From Segatella maculosa DSM 19339 = JCM 15638 (GTDB taxonomy: Bacteria; Bacteroidota; Bacteroidia; Bacteroidales; Bacteroidaceae), in contig NZ_KB908319.1 in the NCBI RefSeq assembly GCF_000382385.1, forward strand, positions 411,143 through 475,142: 64,000 bases of DNA, given 5' to 3'. This document shows, piece by piece, positions 46,633-55,496 of this stretch. The notes under the pieces are model-generated. The model saw nothing but the letters and a program-made list of their open reading frames with translations. It ran no database searches and was not told the origin of the DNA. Numbering within the stretch: the stretch's first letter is position 1; every line of letters begins with the position of its first letter. A program made the position numbers and the translations under genes.

Positions 46633-47316
46633 CCTCTTTTTTCGGTCTTCGTCTTGACTGTTTCTGCACAAAGTAAGGTTGGAACACTCTCGTTTATACC
46701 GAAGGTTGGTGTCAATCTTTCCAACGTTTCGGGTAGCGATATCATGTTTGCTGTTCAGCAAAATGCCGTGAATGCATCGCCGAAATACAAGGCCGGATTT
46801 GCCGGAGGGGCTGAATTTGAGTATCAACTTCAGCCACAATACAGTCTCTCTTTGGGCGTGCTTTATTCGTTACAAGGCTGCCGTTACAAGGATATCAGCG
46901 ATGCCATAGCAGGCAAAGCGGGGCAATATACGGGCTATTCCAACATGGCTATGAACCTTCATTACGTGCAGGTTCCGTTGCTATTCAGCGGATATGTGGC
47001 CCCGGGATTGGCCATTAAGGCCGGCTTGCAGGCTGGTTTTCTGTTGGAAGGAAAGACGAAATACGACGAAACAAAGTTTATTGTCAACCGAGATGGTGGC
47101 ACCGTTTACGACACACCCTCCCCTGTAAGCATTGACATTAAGCCTACTTTCCACACTTTTGACATGGCTATTCCCCTCGGAATCTCCTACGAATACGGGC
47201 ATGTCGTGATGGATGCGCGTTACAATTTTCCCTTGACCAAGGCCGAAAAAGAGATAGGTTCCAAGAACAAATGCTTCACATTCTCCGTCGGATACAAGTT
47301 TGAAATCTTAAGATAA
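46606..47316 (+). CDS. PorT-like outer-membrane beta-barrel protein
   Basis: 236 residues, or 234 from the ATG at 46612. The signal peptide KRFFFLPLFSVFVLTVSAQ is followed by an eight-stranded barrel of the Bacteroidetes PorT/OMP_b-brl_2 type: PKVGVNLSNVSG, GFAGGAEFEYQL, LSLGVLYSLQGCRY, LHYVQVPLLFSG, AIKAGLQAGFLL, and a final FTFSVGYKFEIL strand with aromatic residues. The role is unknown; relatives include type IX secretion factors and adhesion proteins. Its start is inside a strong hairpin. The FimB-like gene follows 13 bp later. Confidence 0.75.
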   Translation: MLMKRFFFLPLFSVFVLTVSAQSKVGTLSFIPKVGVNLSNVSGSDIMFAVQQNAVNASPKYKAGFAGGAEFEYQLQPQYSLSLGVLYSLQGCRYKDISDAIAGKAGQYTGYSNMAMNLHYVQVPLLFSGYVAPGLAIKAGLQAGFLLEGKTKYDETKFIVNRDGGTVYDTPSPVSIDIKPTFHTFDMAIPLGISYEYGHVVMDARYNFPLTKAEKEIGSKNKCFTFSVGYKFEILR

Positions 47317-47329
47317 CACTTTTATTGCC

Positions 47330-48202
47330 ATGAAAAAAATATTAAATAGGATAGGTATTCTTGTCCTTTTATCCGGTTTGATGGCCTGCGAAAAGCCCGT
47401 CATCGACACAAAACAGTCGCACAAGAAAGGCTATGAAGTCCGTTTCCACATAGGTGATATTGCACAAAAATATGCAAACGGCAAGGTAAGGGCAGTGGTT
47501 GGCGTAGGCGAAGTGTGCTCATGTATCAACGCAGCTATCTATAATCACGGTACGAAAGTAACCGGCATCAATCAGAAAAAGGGTGAAGAAGGCTTCGGAA
47601 ACCTAAAGGTCAACCTTCCCGAAGGAGAATATTCACTGGTGATAGTGGCCCATAGTGGCATAAAGAATGCCTCGACAGCCCATGCGGATAAAATCAGTTT
47701 CAGCGGTAGAATCACGGATACTTTTCTTTATAATGGCACGTTCACGGTTACCGAAGACATGCAGTTGGGGGTTACTTTGAGGCGTTGTGTGGCTAAAGTG
47801 GAGTTTAATTTCGACAAAGCAATCCCCGAAAAGGTCACTCACCTTCGCTTTAACTACACCGGAGGCAGCAGTTCTTTAGATGCCATACAAGGCTTCGGCT
47901 GCGTCAATTCGCGCCAAACCGAGGTGCTGAATGTCCCCGAAGAGGCGCATCGCGGGCCTTCTTCGTATGGCATTTTCACCTTTCCGAAGGCGCAAGAAGG
48001 CACATTGAAGGTAAAACTAACAGCCTTAGATGCCAGTAACAACGTTGTTGCTGAACACACATTTAATGACGTTCGGATTGTCATGAACGGCATCAACCGC
48101 ATTAATGGCCTCTATTTCATGAAGCCATCCGAGCCTGAAGCACGCGGCATCAACATCAAAGTGGACGATTCGTGGGCTACGATTTTCGATTCAAACCTTT
48201 GA
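47330..48202 (+). CDS. FimB/Mfa2-like fimbrial lipoprotein
   Basis: 290 residues. The signal peptide ends in LMAC, with the lipobox cysteine at residue 20. About residues 35-145 and 150-280 look like the two beta-sandwich domains of FimB/Mfa2-type anchors (LPEGEYSLVIVAH and LRRCVAKVEFNF are typical). In Porphyromonas such proteins anchor and limit the length of fimbriae. No fimbrillin gene is adjacent, so it may serve another polymer or be a general adhesin. It converges on luxS. Confidence 0.65.
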   Translation: MKKILNRIGILVLLSGLMACEKPVIDTKQSHKKGYEVRFHIGDIAQKYANGKVRAVVGVGEVCSCINAAIYNHGTKVTGINQKKGEEGFGNLKVNLPEGEYSLVIVAHSGIKNASTAHADKISFSGRITDTFLYNGTFTVTEDMQLGVTLRRCVAKVEFNFDKAIPEKVTHLRFNYTGGSSSLDAIQGFGCVNSRQTEVLNVPEEAHRGPSSYGIFTFPKAQEGTLKVKLTALDASNNVVAEHTFNDVRIVMNGINRINGLYFMKPSEPEARGINIKVDDSWATIFDSNL

Positions 48203-48223
48203 GATTGCCCTGCCGCATGTGGC

Positions 48224-48709
48224 TTATTCCTTAGCAGGATAGTTCAGATTGGCTTCCGAAATATGCTCCAAAACCTCGTGAAGATACTTTGCTGACTCAT
48301 AACGTGCCATCGGCAGGTCGTGAAGCAGATAGTTTCCGCAGTCCATCGGAGCTGCCCCGGGAATCTCCCCACGGTATTCTGCCACGAAACGGAACGTGCG
48401 TTGCATCAATTCCACAATGTCTTTGCTCTCCAAATCGCCCCGAAGAATGAGGTAATTTCCCGTGAGGCAACCCATCGGTCCCCAGTAAATCACGCGGTCT
48501 TTCCACTCATCATCGTTGCGAAGATAGGTGGCCGCGAGGTGCTCGATGGTGTGAATGGCACCGTTATGGAGCACAGGTTCGCGGTTAGGTTCCTTCATTC
48601 TGATGTCAAAAGTAGTGACGGTTTCGCCGCCAACCGTGTCCTTTCGGCTCACATAAATGCCGCGGAGCAGTTGCTCATGATTGATGGTAAAGCTCGGAAT
48701 CTTATTCAT
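48224..48709 (-). CDS. luxS: S-ribosylhomocysteine lyase (AI-2 synthase)
   Basis: 161 residues, normal size. It cleaves S-ribosylhomocysteine to homocysteine and DPD, the precursor of autoinducer 2. The metal site is H53 and H57 (IHTIEH) with C124 (PMDCGNYL); C81 in GPMGCLTGNYL is the catalytic cysteine. It lies 12 bp after pfs, which makes its substrate, so the two form an SAH-recycling operon. Confidence 0.97.
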   Translation of the reverse strand: MNKIPSFTINHEQLLRGIYVSRKDTVGGETVTTFDIRMKEPNREPVLHNGAIHTIEHLAATYLRNDDEWKDRVIYWGPMGCLTGNYLILRGDLESKDIVELMQRTFRFVAEYRGEIPGAAPMDCGNYLLHDLPMARYESAKYLHEVLEHISEANLNYPAKE

Positions 48710-48721
48710 ATCGTTGGCTTT

Positions 48722-49360
48722 TTACTTGTTAATTGCTTCTATGAATTGTCGGGTAACCTCGAAACTTCCCTCTGCCAGCCGGTCCCAGAAGTCGAAATAC
48801 ATCTGTGCTTTGTGGTCTTTCAGAGGCACATCGCTGATGATTCGGAAGCTGACGAAGGGCACATTGAAGAGGTGGCACACCTGTGCAATGCTGCAACTCT
48901 CCATGTCCACGGCCATTGCTTCGGGGAAATGGGCCATGATTTCCTGCATTTTCTCGCGCGAATCCACAAACCATTCGCCGCTCACCGTTAGGCCTTTGTG
49001 GATTCGAATGCCCTCAACATGGAGTTTCAAAGCCTTTTCCACAAGGTCAATCGGCGCCTCATAGCGGGCTGGCATGCCCATGATTTGCCCGTATTGGCAG
49101 TTGTCTCCGCAGTAAGCATCATGGTATGCGCACGCACTGGCCACCACAACATCGCCCACATCGACCGTTTCTGCGCCGCCGGCACAGCCGGTCGAGACGA
49201 TAAGGTCGGGCTGGTGGCGTGCTATCATCTGCGTGGTTCCCACGGCAGCATTGACTTTTCCGATGCCGCATTGCTGTAAAACGATGTCCTCATTGCCCCG
49301 AAACACCTTTTCAAGTTGCGCGAACTCCTTGTCCATCGCAACGATAATTCCTATCTTCAT
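48722..49360 (-). CDS. mtnN: 5'-methylthioadenosine/S-adenosylhomocysteine nucleosidase
   Basis: 212 residues beginning MKIGIIVAMDKEFAQLEKVF, with the acidic active-site residue near E12. VDMESCSIAQVCHLFNVPFV carries the substrate-binding Met-Glu pair, and IISDVPL the catalytic Asp. It releases adenine from SAH and MTA and feeds luxS. A perfect -7 box at 49380-49387 gives a very short leader. Confidence 0.95.
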   Translation of the reverse strand: MKIGIIVAMDKEFAQLEKVFRGNEDIVLQQCGIGKVNAAVGTTQMIARHQPDLIVSTGCAGGAETVDVGDVVVASACAYHDAYCGDNCQYGQIMGMPARYEAPIDLVEKALKLHVEGIRIHKGLTVSGEWFVDSREKMQEIMAHFPEAMAVDMESCSIAQVCHLFNVPFVSFRIISDVPLKDHKAQMYFDFWDRLAEGSFEVTRQFIEAINK

Positions 49361-49379
49361 TCTTGTTTCTCTTTGCTTG

Positions 49380-49387
49380 CAAAGGTA
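49380..49387 (-). promoter_or_regulatory. -7 promoter element (TACCTTTG) of the pfs-luxS operon
   Basis: The plus strand reads CAAAGGTA, 20 bp before the pfs ATG. Perfect match. Confidence 0.65.
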
Positions 49388-49505
49388 ATAAAAAAGCGGA
49401 AAACGGCAACGCAGCGTGTCAATTTATCTGTTTTTAGGAGTAAATAGACTTGTAAATGGCCAGCCTTTTGGTTCACCCGCATTTCCGGCTCAGTTTTATT
49501 GGCGT

Positions 49506-49593
49506 GTAAAATGGCTGGGATTGCGTGGTAATATGGGCCATATTGCGCGGTAATATAGGTAAGATTACACGGTAAAATGGCTGAGATTGAAAC
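49506..49593. repeat. Array A6: four 22-bp units, reverse orientation
   Basis: Units start at 49506, 49528, 49550 and 49572. GTAATATGGGCCATATTGCG is typical. It is followed by GTCGTTGATTATCAACATTT (49607-49626), the conserved side piece, then REP copies. Confidence 0.9.
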
Positions 49594-49650
49594 GCGAGGT
49601 GCAAGTCGTTGATTATCAACATTTCCAATACTCTGGTCCGTTTGAATGTA

Positions 49651-49832
49651 TGTAGGGACGCATGGCCCATGCGTCCGCTCAAACACTCTTGCATATAGTC
49701 CTTCAATCCCCCTTGAACGGACGCACGAGCCGTGCGTCCCTACATACCCATCATGGCTTCATTAATGCGTAAAATGGTTGAGAGGACGAGCCGTGCGAAC
49801 GCATGTAGGGACGCACGGTTCGTGCGTCCGCT
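49651..49832. repeat. Cluster of three REP-like palindromes
   Basis: Copies lie at 49651-49680 (forward), 49718-49745 (inverted) and 49799-49832 (forward). A fragment GAGGACGAGCCGTGCGAACG lies at 49781-49800. The second and third copies have GGACGCACG-type stems. Confidence 0.85.
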
Positions 49833-49970
49833 CAAACAACCCTGTATGAATAACGGCAAATATTCCCCATTCATTATCGAACTGCACCCTCTCTTCAGGC
49901 CCATATCACAACAATTAGGTATTTATTTTTATCGGTCTCATTTGTTACTTCTACCTTTTTCACATTGTTT

Positions 49971-49978
49971 TAACTTTG
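49971..49978 (+). promoter_or_regulatory. -7 promoter element (TAACTTTG) of the receptor/lipoprotein cluster
   Basis: Perfect TAnnTTTG. It overlaps the TTG codon at 49976 that would be the longest start of the receptor frame, so the true start must lie further downstream. Confidence 0.65.
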
Positions 49979-50038
49979 CATAGGGATCGGATTTCAATAT
50001 CCGACAGATCTAAAATCATAACAAACAGGGACGGTTTC

Positions 50039-52261
50039 TTGAACCTACATCAAACGATATTTGCCATTGTGTGCTTCATAAGTCCTCTTTCTACTGCGCA
50101 TGCACAGCAAAGAAGCCATTTAAACGACACGGTCATCTTGTTGAAAGAAGTGTCGGTAAGGGCCGGATACAGCCTCACTTCGCCCAATGTCATGCAGGCT
50201 TTGGCCAATCAAAGACGCATTGCCGGCAGCACATCTCTTGTAGAAATCCATGCAGACCATCAGCGAATGGCTACCATGAAAGAGGCTTTGAGACTGCAAC
50301 CCGGCGTGATCATACAGGAATTCTTTGGTGCAAACGACCAGCCACGCCTGAATATCAGAGGCTCAGGCATACAGAGTAACCCTCAAAGGCGAGGCGTTTA
50401 TCTGCTTCAAGACGGCATTCCTGTGAACTTTTCTGATGGCTCTTATGTCATAGGTATCATGGATGCGATGACCGCCCGCTATATAGAAGTGTTCAAAGGA
50501 GCCAACGCCTTGCGGTTCGGTGCAGGCACATTGGGTGGCGCTTTGAACTTTGTAAGCCGCACGGCACTGACGGATAGCACTGCAAGTGTAAAGCTTGAAG
50601 GAGGCTCTTACGGTACTTTTGGATTGACATTCACCATGGGTAAGCGCCTCGGTGCATGGGATATGTTCGCAACTTCGACCTATAATCGGCAAGATGGTTA
50701 TCGTATTTACAATAAAAACCAACGGCTGACGGCTTCTGTGAACATAGGGTGGAGAAACCGAAAGCAAACGGTTGAGAACAGAACTTTCGTGCATTTCACG
50801 CATCTTTTCTTCCAAATGCCGGGACCATTGACCCTCGACCAACTCATGACCGACCCCAAACAGGTAAGCACGGGCGTTGACCTTCCGTTCTCAATGGGCC
50901 CTAACATACTGCGAGACAGGCCGCATCGCAATGTCGATATGTTCAGGATTGCCAATCAGACAGGGTTTGTTTTGAATGCAAAAAGCAATCTCTCGGCATC
51001 GGTTTACTATCAGTATGCCGACGATTGGTTCGCTTTTCCCATCACCATCTCCATTCCCCATTCCTTCAATAACGATATCGGTGCGACGCTTTATTATCAT
51101 CTTTCGATGTCAAGAATACGGTTCTCGGCCGGCGTCTTGGGTGCTTTTGGGTGGATGGACCGCCGCTATCACATCAATAAAGACGGTAAAGCATCGTTCA
51201 TGTTTGCCCGGGATAGGTTACATGCTGCCAACTTTACGGTCTTCACGGAAGCCGACTATGCGCTTCACGACCAGCTACATGCAGTGCTGGATGTGCATGG
51301 TGTGTATAACAAACGCAACAGTAAAGACGCTTTCGGCGACCCTTCTCTTCGCCCATGGTACAGCCATATGTCGAAGAAATACCGGTATTTCTATTCCCAA
51401 AATAGTACGCTTCGGCAGCACTTCACTGCTTTCAATCCTCGTATCGGGCTGATATGGAGTCCTGTCAGACGTAAGGATATCCAACTGTTTGCCAATGTAA
51501 GCAACAGTTATGAGCCGCCGACATTCGATGAACTTGTAGGAACGGAGGTGACATCGAATATCAATACCAGTCCGAAGAAGCTCTTTTCCATTGCCTTAAA
51601 GAAGCAGACTGCCACCACATTCGAGCTGGGTAGCAAGGGACGTTTAAGCCGTTTGTCATGGAATGTCGCTTTTTATCACTCGTGGGTTGCCAATGAAATA
51701 CTTGAAATAAAGGACTATGTACGTGGTCAAAAGCGTACGGAGAACTATCCGAACACTGTTCATCAGGGGCTGGAAGTAGGCATACAGATGGCAAGTAAGC
51801 CCCATCTTTTCGGATATAATATAGGTAGTTTCACGATAGGGGCAGTGTATGATTACAGTCGTTTCACCTTCAAAGGCGGCAAATATGATGGTAAATATCT
51901 TGCGGGAGTCCCGAAACATTACATCAATACCTCGCTCGATTATCAGCATTCCTGCGGCTTGAACGGATCAATCTCATTGGAATTGAAACCGGGAGAGACC
52001 CCGATTGATCACACCAACACGATGTTTCAGCCCGCATATCACGTGTGGAATGCCCGCTTAGGCTATCAGATCGGCACCCAATGGAACCTCTATGTAGAGC
52101 TGAAAAACATTGCCAACCGACGTTATGCCTCGAGTTATATCATCAGTGATGAGATACATCAGCCTGCAATTCCATTCCCCGAATTCACTGCCAAGCAGTT
52201 GACATTCTTCATTCCCGGGCAACCTCGGAGTATATTTGCAGGCTTAACGTGGCGTTGGTAG
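50039..52261 (+). CDS. TonB-dependent receptor, siderophore/ferric-citrate type
   Basis: About 740 residues from a TTG at 50039, giving MNLHQTIFAIVCFISPLSTA then HAQQ, a plausible signal peptide. No ATG occurs in frame before residue 50, and the longer frame to 49976 begins inside the promoter, so an unusual start codon is likely. The plug domain follows (LNIRGSGIQSNP, YLLQDGIPVNFSDGS, FGAGTLGGALNFVS) and a 22-strand barrel ending FAGLTWRW. No carboxypeptidase-like N-terminal domain is present, unlike SusC. The pattern is that of iron-chelate receptors such as FecA; the ligand is unknown. A methyltransferase gene follows 34 bp later. Confidence 0.8.
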   Translation: MNLHQTIFAIVCFISPLSTAHAQQRSHLNDTVILLKEVSVRAGYSLTSPNVMQALANQRRIAGSTSLVEIHADHQRMATMKEALRLQPGVIIQEFFGANDQPRLNIRGSGIQSNPQRRGVYLLQDGIPVNFSDGSYVIGIMDAMTARYIEVFKGANALRFGAGTLGGALNFVSRTALTDSTASVKLEGGSYGTFGLTFTMGKRLGAWDMFATSTYNRQDGYRIYNKNQRLTASVNIGWRNRKQTVENRTFVHFTHLFFQMPGPLTLDQLMTDPKQVSTGVDLPFSMGPNILRDRPHRNVDMFRIANQTGFVLNAKSNLSASVYYQYADDWFAFPITISIPHSFNNDIGATLYYHLSMSRIRFSAGVLGAFGWMDRRYHINKDGKASFMFARDRLHAANFTVFTEADYALHDQLHAVLDVHGVYNKRNSKDAFGDPSLRPWYSHMSKKYRYFYSQNSTLRQHFTAFNPRIGLIWSPVRRKDIQLFANVSNSYEPPTFDELVGTEVTSNINTSPKKLFSIALKKQTATTFELGSKGRLSRLSWNVAFYHSWVANEILEIKDYVRGQKRTENYPNTVHQGLEVGIQMASKPHLFGYNIGSFTIGAVYDYSRFTFKGGKYDGKYLAGVPKHYINTSLDYQHSCGLNGSISLELKPGETPIDHTNTMFQPAYHVWNARLGYQIGTQWNLYVELKNIANRRYASSYIISDEIHQPAIPFPEFTAKQLTFFIPGQPRSIFAGLTWRW

Positions 52262-52295
52262 AACGAAATTAAACAATGATAAACTTAAAATAAAC

Positions 52296-53105
52296 ATGAA
52301 TAATAACAACAATAAAAACGGAAAAACTATGGTAGAGAAACGCATGAACATGGAACAAGGCCATTGGGTGCTGGCAAAATTAGGGAAAAAAGTGCTGCGT
52401 CCGGGAGGTAAGGCATTGACGCAAATCATGCTGAAAGCAATGAACATCACTCCCAATGACGATGTTGTGGAGTTTGCTCCAGGCTTAGGTTACACGGCAA
52501 AGCTGGCACTTTCGCATCACCCTCGCAGCTATGTGGCTGTTGAACTCAATGCCGAAGCGGCGAAACGCGTTCAAGACAATGTGAAAGATGATAAGATGAA
52601 GATTGTCATTGGGAACGCTTCAGACACCGGTTTGCCTGAAAACAGCGCGTCAAAGGTGTATGGAGAGGCCATGCTGACCATGCAAAGCAATCCGCAAAAG
52701 CAGGCCATCATTGCCGAAGCCGCCCGTTTGCTGCGCCCGGGAGGATTGTATGGTATCCATGAAATAGGTATTTTCCCTGACGATACCCCGCAAGAAGTGC
52801 GCAAAGAGATAGAGAGTGACTTGGCCAAAGGAATAAAAACGAATGTCCGCCCACTGACGCTTGCTGAATGGAAAGGCCTCTTGGAAGACAACGGATTTGA
52901 GGTTTCGTTCGTTGAAAGCAAGCCCATGCACTTGTTGGAAACAGGGCGTGTGATAGCAGACGAAGGCTTTTGGCGTTTCATCTGCATCTTATTTAGAATG
53001 CTGAAGAACGGTGTTGCCCGCAAGAGAGTACTTGAGATGCGACGTATTTTCCGTAAGCATGCCCGTCACATCAATGCCATCAGCATCGTGGCGCGTAAGC
53101 GATAG
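52296..53105 (+). CDS. Class I SAM-dependent methyltransferase
   Basis: 269 residues, cytoplasmic. The SAM-binding motif I is VVEFAPGLGYTAKLAL (about residues 54-69), followed by the acidic end of strand 2 (VAVELNAEAA) and the post-motif region LRPGGLYGIHEIG. The last ~50 residues are basic (FRMLKNGVARKRVLEMRRIF), unusual for the family core. The substrate is unknown. Placed 34 bp after one TonB receptor and 20 bp before a lipoprotein gene, it probably belongs to the same transcript. It could modify a chelator or quinone. Confidence 0.8.
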   Translation: MNNNNNKNGKTMVEKRMNMEQGHWVLAKLGKKVLRPGGKALTQIMLKAMNITPNDDVVEFAPGLGYTAKLALSHHPRSYVAVELNAEAAKRVQDNVKDDKMKIVIGNASDTGLPENSASKVYGEAMLTMQSNPQKQAIIAEAARLLRPGGLYGIHEIGIFPDDTPQEVRKEIESDLAKGIKTNVRPLTLAEWKGLLEDNGFEVSFVESKPMHLLETGRVIADEGFWRFICILFRMLKNGVARKRVLEMRRIFRKHARHINAISIVARKR

Positions 53106-53125
53106 AACCGAAGAAAGGGATTATC

Positions 53126-53737
53126 ATGATGAAGCATCGAGGTTTCAAACCCGTAACTCTTCGTCCGTCATGGGCCATCAGCATTATCCTTGGCTCCATG
53201 TTGCTGCTGTTGTCGTGTGAGAAAGAAGCGTTCCTGTCTGACGATTATACGCATCCGGAAACGCTGCTGCCCAATAAAAAGGAGTATATGGACAAGGATT
53301 TGGGAACACGTCCGTTGGCAAAAGCCATCGAAGGACAGTATGCTTCGCGACTATCAATGATTTATTATGATGCCGAGCGCCTCAAACCGCTCCTCTATTT
53401 CACTGCCGGTAAGCATCAGGTGCGTTGCACCACCAACGCAAACGGGTCGTTACATCTCAGTATCAGCAAGTTTCATACGAACTTCATGCCGCTTTATGTC
53501 AGTGTTGAAATGGACATTTTGTTGTCCGAAGGCATCGGCGACACCATTCGTTTGCATGGTCGTGACGGAATCGTTCGAACGTCTGACGAAGGTAAACAGA
53601 TAGGGCTTGAACTACCGGAGAGCGATGATGCCGAGCTGGAAGGATACTTCCTGCGTTCGAAAAACGAGGTTTCTGCCTTGATAGATCTCATGTTACCCGT
53701 GGCCATGAAGATGCAATGGCAAGGTAAAAAGCAGTGA
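53126..53737 (+). CDS. Lipoprotein of unknown family (calycin-like)
   Basis: 203 residues. The signal peptide ends LLLLSC, with the cysteine at residue 31 from the first Met (30 from the second). The rest is predicted mostly beta: AKAIEGQYASRLSMIYY, LLYFTAGKHQVRCTT, LHLSISKFHTNF, LYVSVEMDILLSEG and IRLHGRDGIV. The order of strands is like the next protein, so both may be small barrel (DUF4840-like) lipoproteins. It lies 20 bp after the methyltransferase. Confidence 0.55.
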   Translation: MMKHRGFKPVTLRPSWAISIILGSMLLLLSCEKEAFLSDDYTHPETLLPNKKEYMDKDLGTRPLAKAIEGQYASRLSMIYYDAERLKPLLYFTAGKHQVRCTTNANGSLHLSISKFHTNFMPLYVSVEMDILLSEGIGDTIRLHGRDGIVRTSDEGKQIGLELPESDDAELEGYFLRSKNEVSALIDLMLPVAMKMQWQGKKQ

Positions 53738-53786
53738 ATGAAAGGAAAAAAGACAAAGATAACCCATCACTTAAAATTATAATGAT

Positions 53787-54368
53787 ATGTTTTTAAAGCG
53801 AATTCAACAGCTAATGAGCATGCTCGCAATGCTCGTTTTGGTTGCACTCATGGCCGCATCATGCAGCAATAATGATGACGATTCGGACAGTTCGGCCGCC
53901 GTCGGTATGGTTGTTGGAACCTATCAGGCAACAATAACCCCGACAATGGGAACTAAGAAAATGGCCCAAGGGCCTCATCTCGTTGTCTTGGAAGCTATTA
54001 ATGGCAACAAACAAGTGCGTTTTCACTTCGAGAAATTCAATGCTCCGATGTTCGATTCTGACGGGAAATTGAGTGCAACAGCCCGCATGCCGTTTACCGT
54101 TTCGGTAGATTTCGTCATGGACGTGAGACGTGAAAAAGACGGAACCGTCAGGCTCCAGTCCGTAAAAGGCACTTTTAAGGCCAAGCCGAATGGTGGAAAA
54201 GAAGTCGATCCCGATAAGCTCCCGGAAGGCATTCTGCCTCCCGATCTGAAAGGATTTGATACGGATAAGGCACAAGCAAGCGGCAGTTTCAAAGACGGAA
54301 GGCTTGACTTGAAAGTGTTACCGAAGATACTTCCCGTGACAATCGTTATCGATGCCGTGCGTAAATAA
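53787..54368 (+). CDS. Lipoprotein of unknown family (calycin-like)
   Basis: 193 residues. The signal peptide and lipobox end LMAASC, with cysteine 26, followed by an acidic linker NNDDDSDSS. The body starts VGMVVGTYQATITPTMGTKK and has strands RFHFEKFNAPMF, MPFTVSVDFVMDV and VRLQSVKGTFKAK, then ends LKVLPKILPVTIVIDAV. It resembles small ligand-binding barrels in Bacteroidetes. It follows the previous lipoprotein by 49 bp. Confidence 0.55.
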   Translation: MFLKRIQQLMSMLAMLVLVALMAASCSNNDDDSDSSAAVGMVVGTYQATITPTMGTKKMAQGPHLVVLEAINGNKQVRFHFEKFNAPMFDSDGKLSATARMPFTVSVDFVMDVRREKDGTVRLQSVKGTFKAKPNGGKEVDPDKLPEGILPPDLKGFDTDKAQASGSFKDGRLDLKVLPKILPVTIVIDAVRK

Positions 54369-54446
54369 TGGTGTCTTACGGGATATAAGCCCCTGGAATA
54401 CGGCATCTTCATCTGACTATTCATTTATAATTGTAATATAAACAAC

Positions 54447-55496
54447 ATGAACTTCAATAGAAACAACAAGCCGAACAGCATGACTGTCGTGCTCGGAAGC
54501 ACACTGATAGCACTCTGTTTCCTTGTCATTGGGTGTACGAAAACAGAGTTAGACGAAAACGAGAGAGCCTTGGTTGCAAAGCAAGAACTTGCAGACCGCT
54601 TTGATAAACTCTTCTATGAAGGGTTTGAAAATCCTGACGAAACCGAGCGAAATCTTAGGAATTTCGTGCTGTCGGATTTGGTTTCAGGTGACAAGAACCT
54701 GTTGACCGATCAGGATATCCGCGTCAATGAGTCGATGATAAAAATGGCAATCCGACTGAAAAGAATACAAAACAGTATGGAAGCAGAACTCAATAAGGGC
54801 ACTATCTACGACGGATATATCCGTAAAAACAGCATTATCATCAACTGTAAAAGCGTACTTCATGAGCTTCCTTACCGTGCGCGAAAGGGCAAAAAGTATG
54901 AATATCTGCAGACAAAAGTGGCTGAAATGGAGCGCCAAGTCAAGGAGATTATGAAGAAAAGGGAAAGCAAGTTGGGTCCGCTTCCTGCCGAGTTGCTGAA
55001 CAAACAATGGAAATGGAAGGTCGATATTGACCGAGATGTGATGGATATAGCCGACCTCTATTCGGATGCCTATAAGAAATTGAAAGATTTCAGCTTTGAT
55101 TTTCATTTCAATAAGAACAACAGCATCACGGCAAAACGCTTCTTCCTTGCACCTATTATCGTGGATTATTCATCGAGTTTCGACAGTGCAGGCGACTGGA
55201 AACAAGAGCTAATGGCCGAAGACAACATCAGTTGTTACACCTATGGTCATAAGATTTGCTTCCGTGTTCCCATGATAGACAATGCCGATTTCTTTACGGG
55301 TCGTGGCAATGTTGCCCATGAATGGTATTATGAATACACCTATTCGGTGAAAGATAACAAGCTCGTTCTCTCGCAACCTCGTATTAGTTTGTATGTAATG
55401 GTGAACCAAAGAAGTACTGACTACTGGTCAGACGAGTTCAAATTTGCCTACTATGAAGGGTTTAAATCATTCACATTAACAGCTCAACCGCTATGA
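54447..55496 (+). CDS. Lipoprotein of unknown function
   Basis: 349 residues. The lipobox is LVIGC, with cysteine 30. Residues 35-190 are highly helical and charged (ELADRFDKLFYEGFENPDET, EYLQTKVAEMERQVKEIMKK), and residues 200-349 are beta-rich with many aromatic residues (VAHEWYYEYTYSVKDNKLVL, FAYYEGFKSFTL). No family was recognised. The stop overlaps the next ATG (ATGA). Confidence 0.5.
   Translation: MNFNRNNKPNSMTVVLGSTLIALCFLVIGCTKTELDENERALVAKQELADRFDKLFYEGFENPDETERNLRNFVLSDLVSGDKNLLTDQDIRVNESMIKMAIRLKRIQNSMEAELNKGTIYDGYIRKNSIIINCKSVLHELPYRARKGKKYEYLQTKVAEMERQVKEIMKKRESKLGPLPAELLNKQWKWKVDIDRDVMDIADLYSDAYKKLKDFSFDFHFNKNNSITAKRFFLAPIIVDYSSSFDSAGDWKQELMAEDNISCYTYGHKICFRVPMIDNADFFTGRGNVAHEWYYEYTYSVKDNKLVLSQPRISLYVMVNQRSTDYWSDEFKFAYYEGFKSFTLTAQPL

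Noticed and set aside
49357..49983. Frames through the 49.4-49.9 kb gap
   Set aside because: They translate REP and array sequence; start codons and composition do not support genes.
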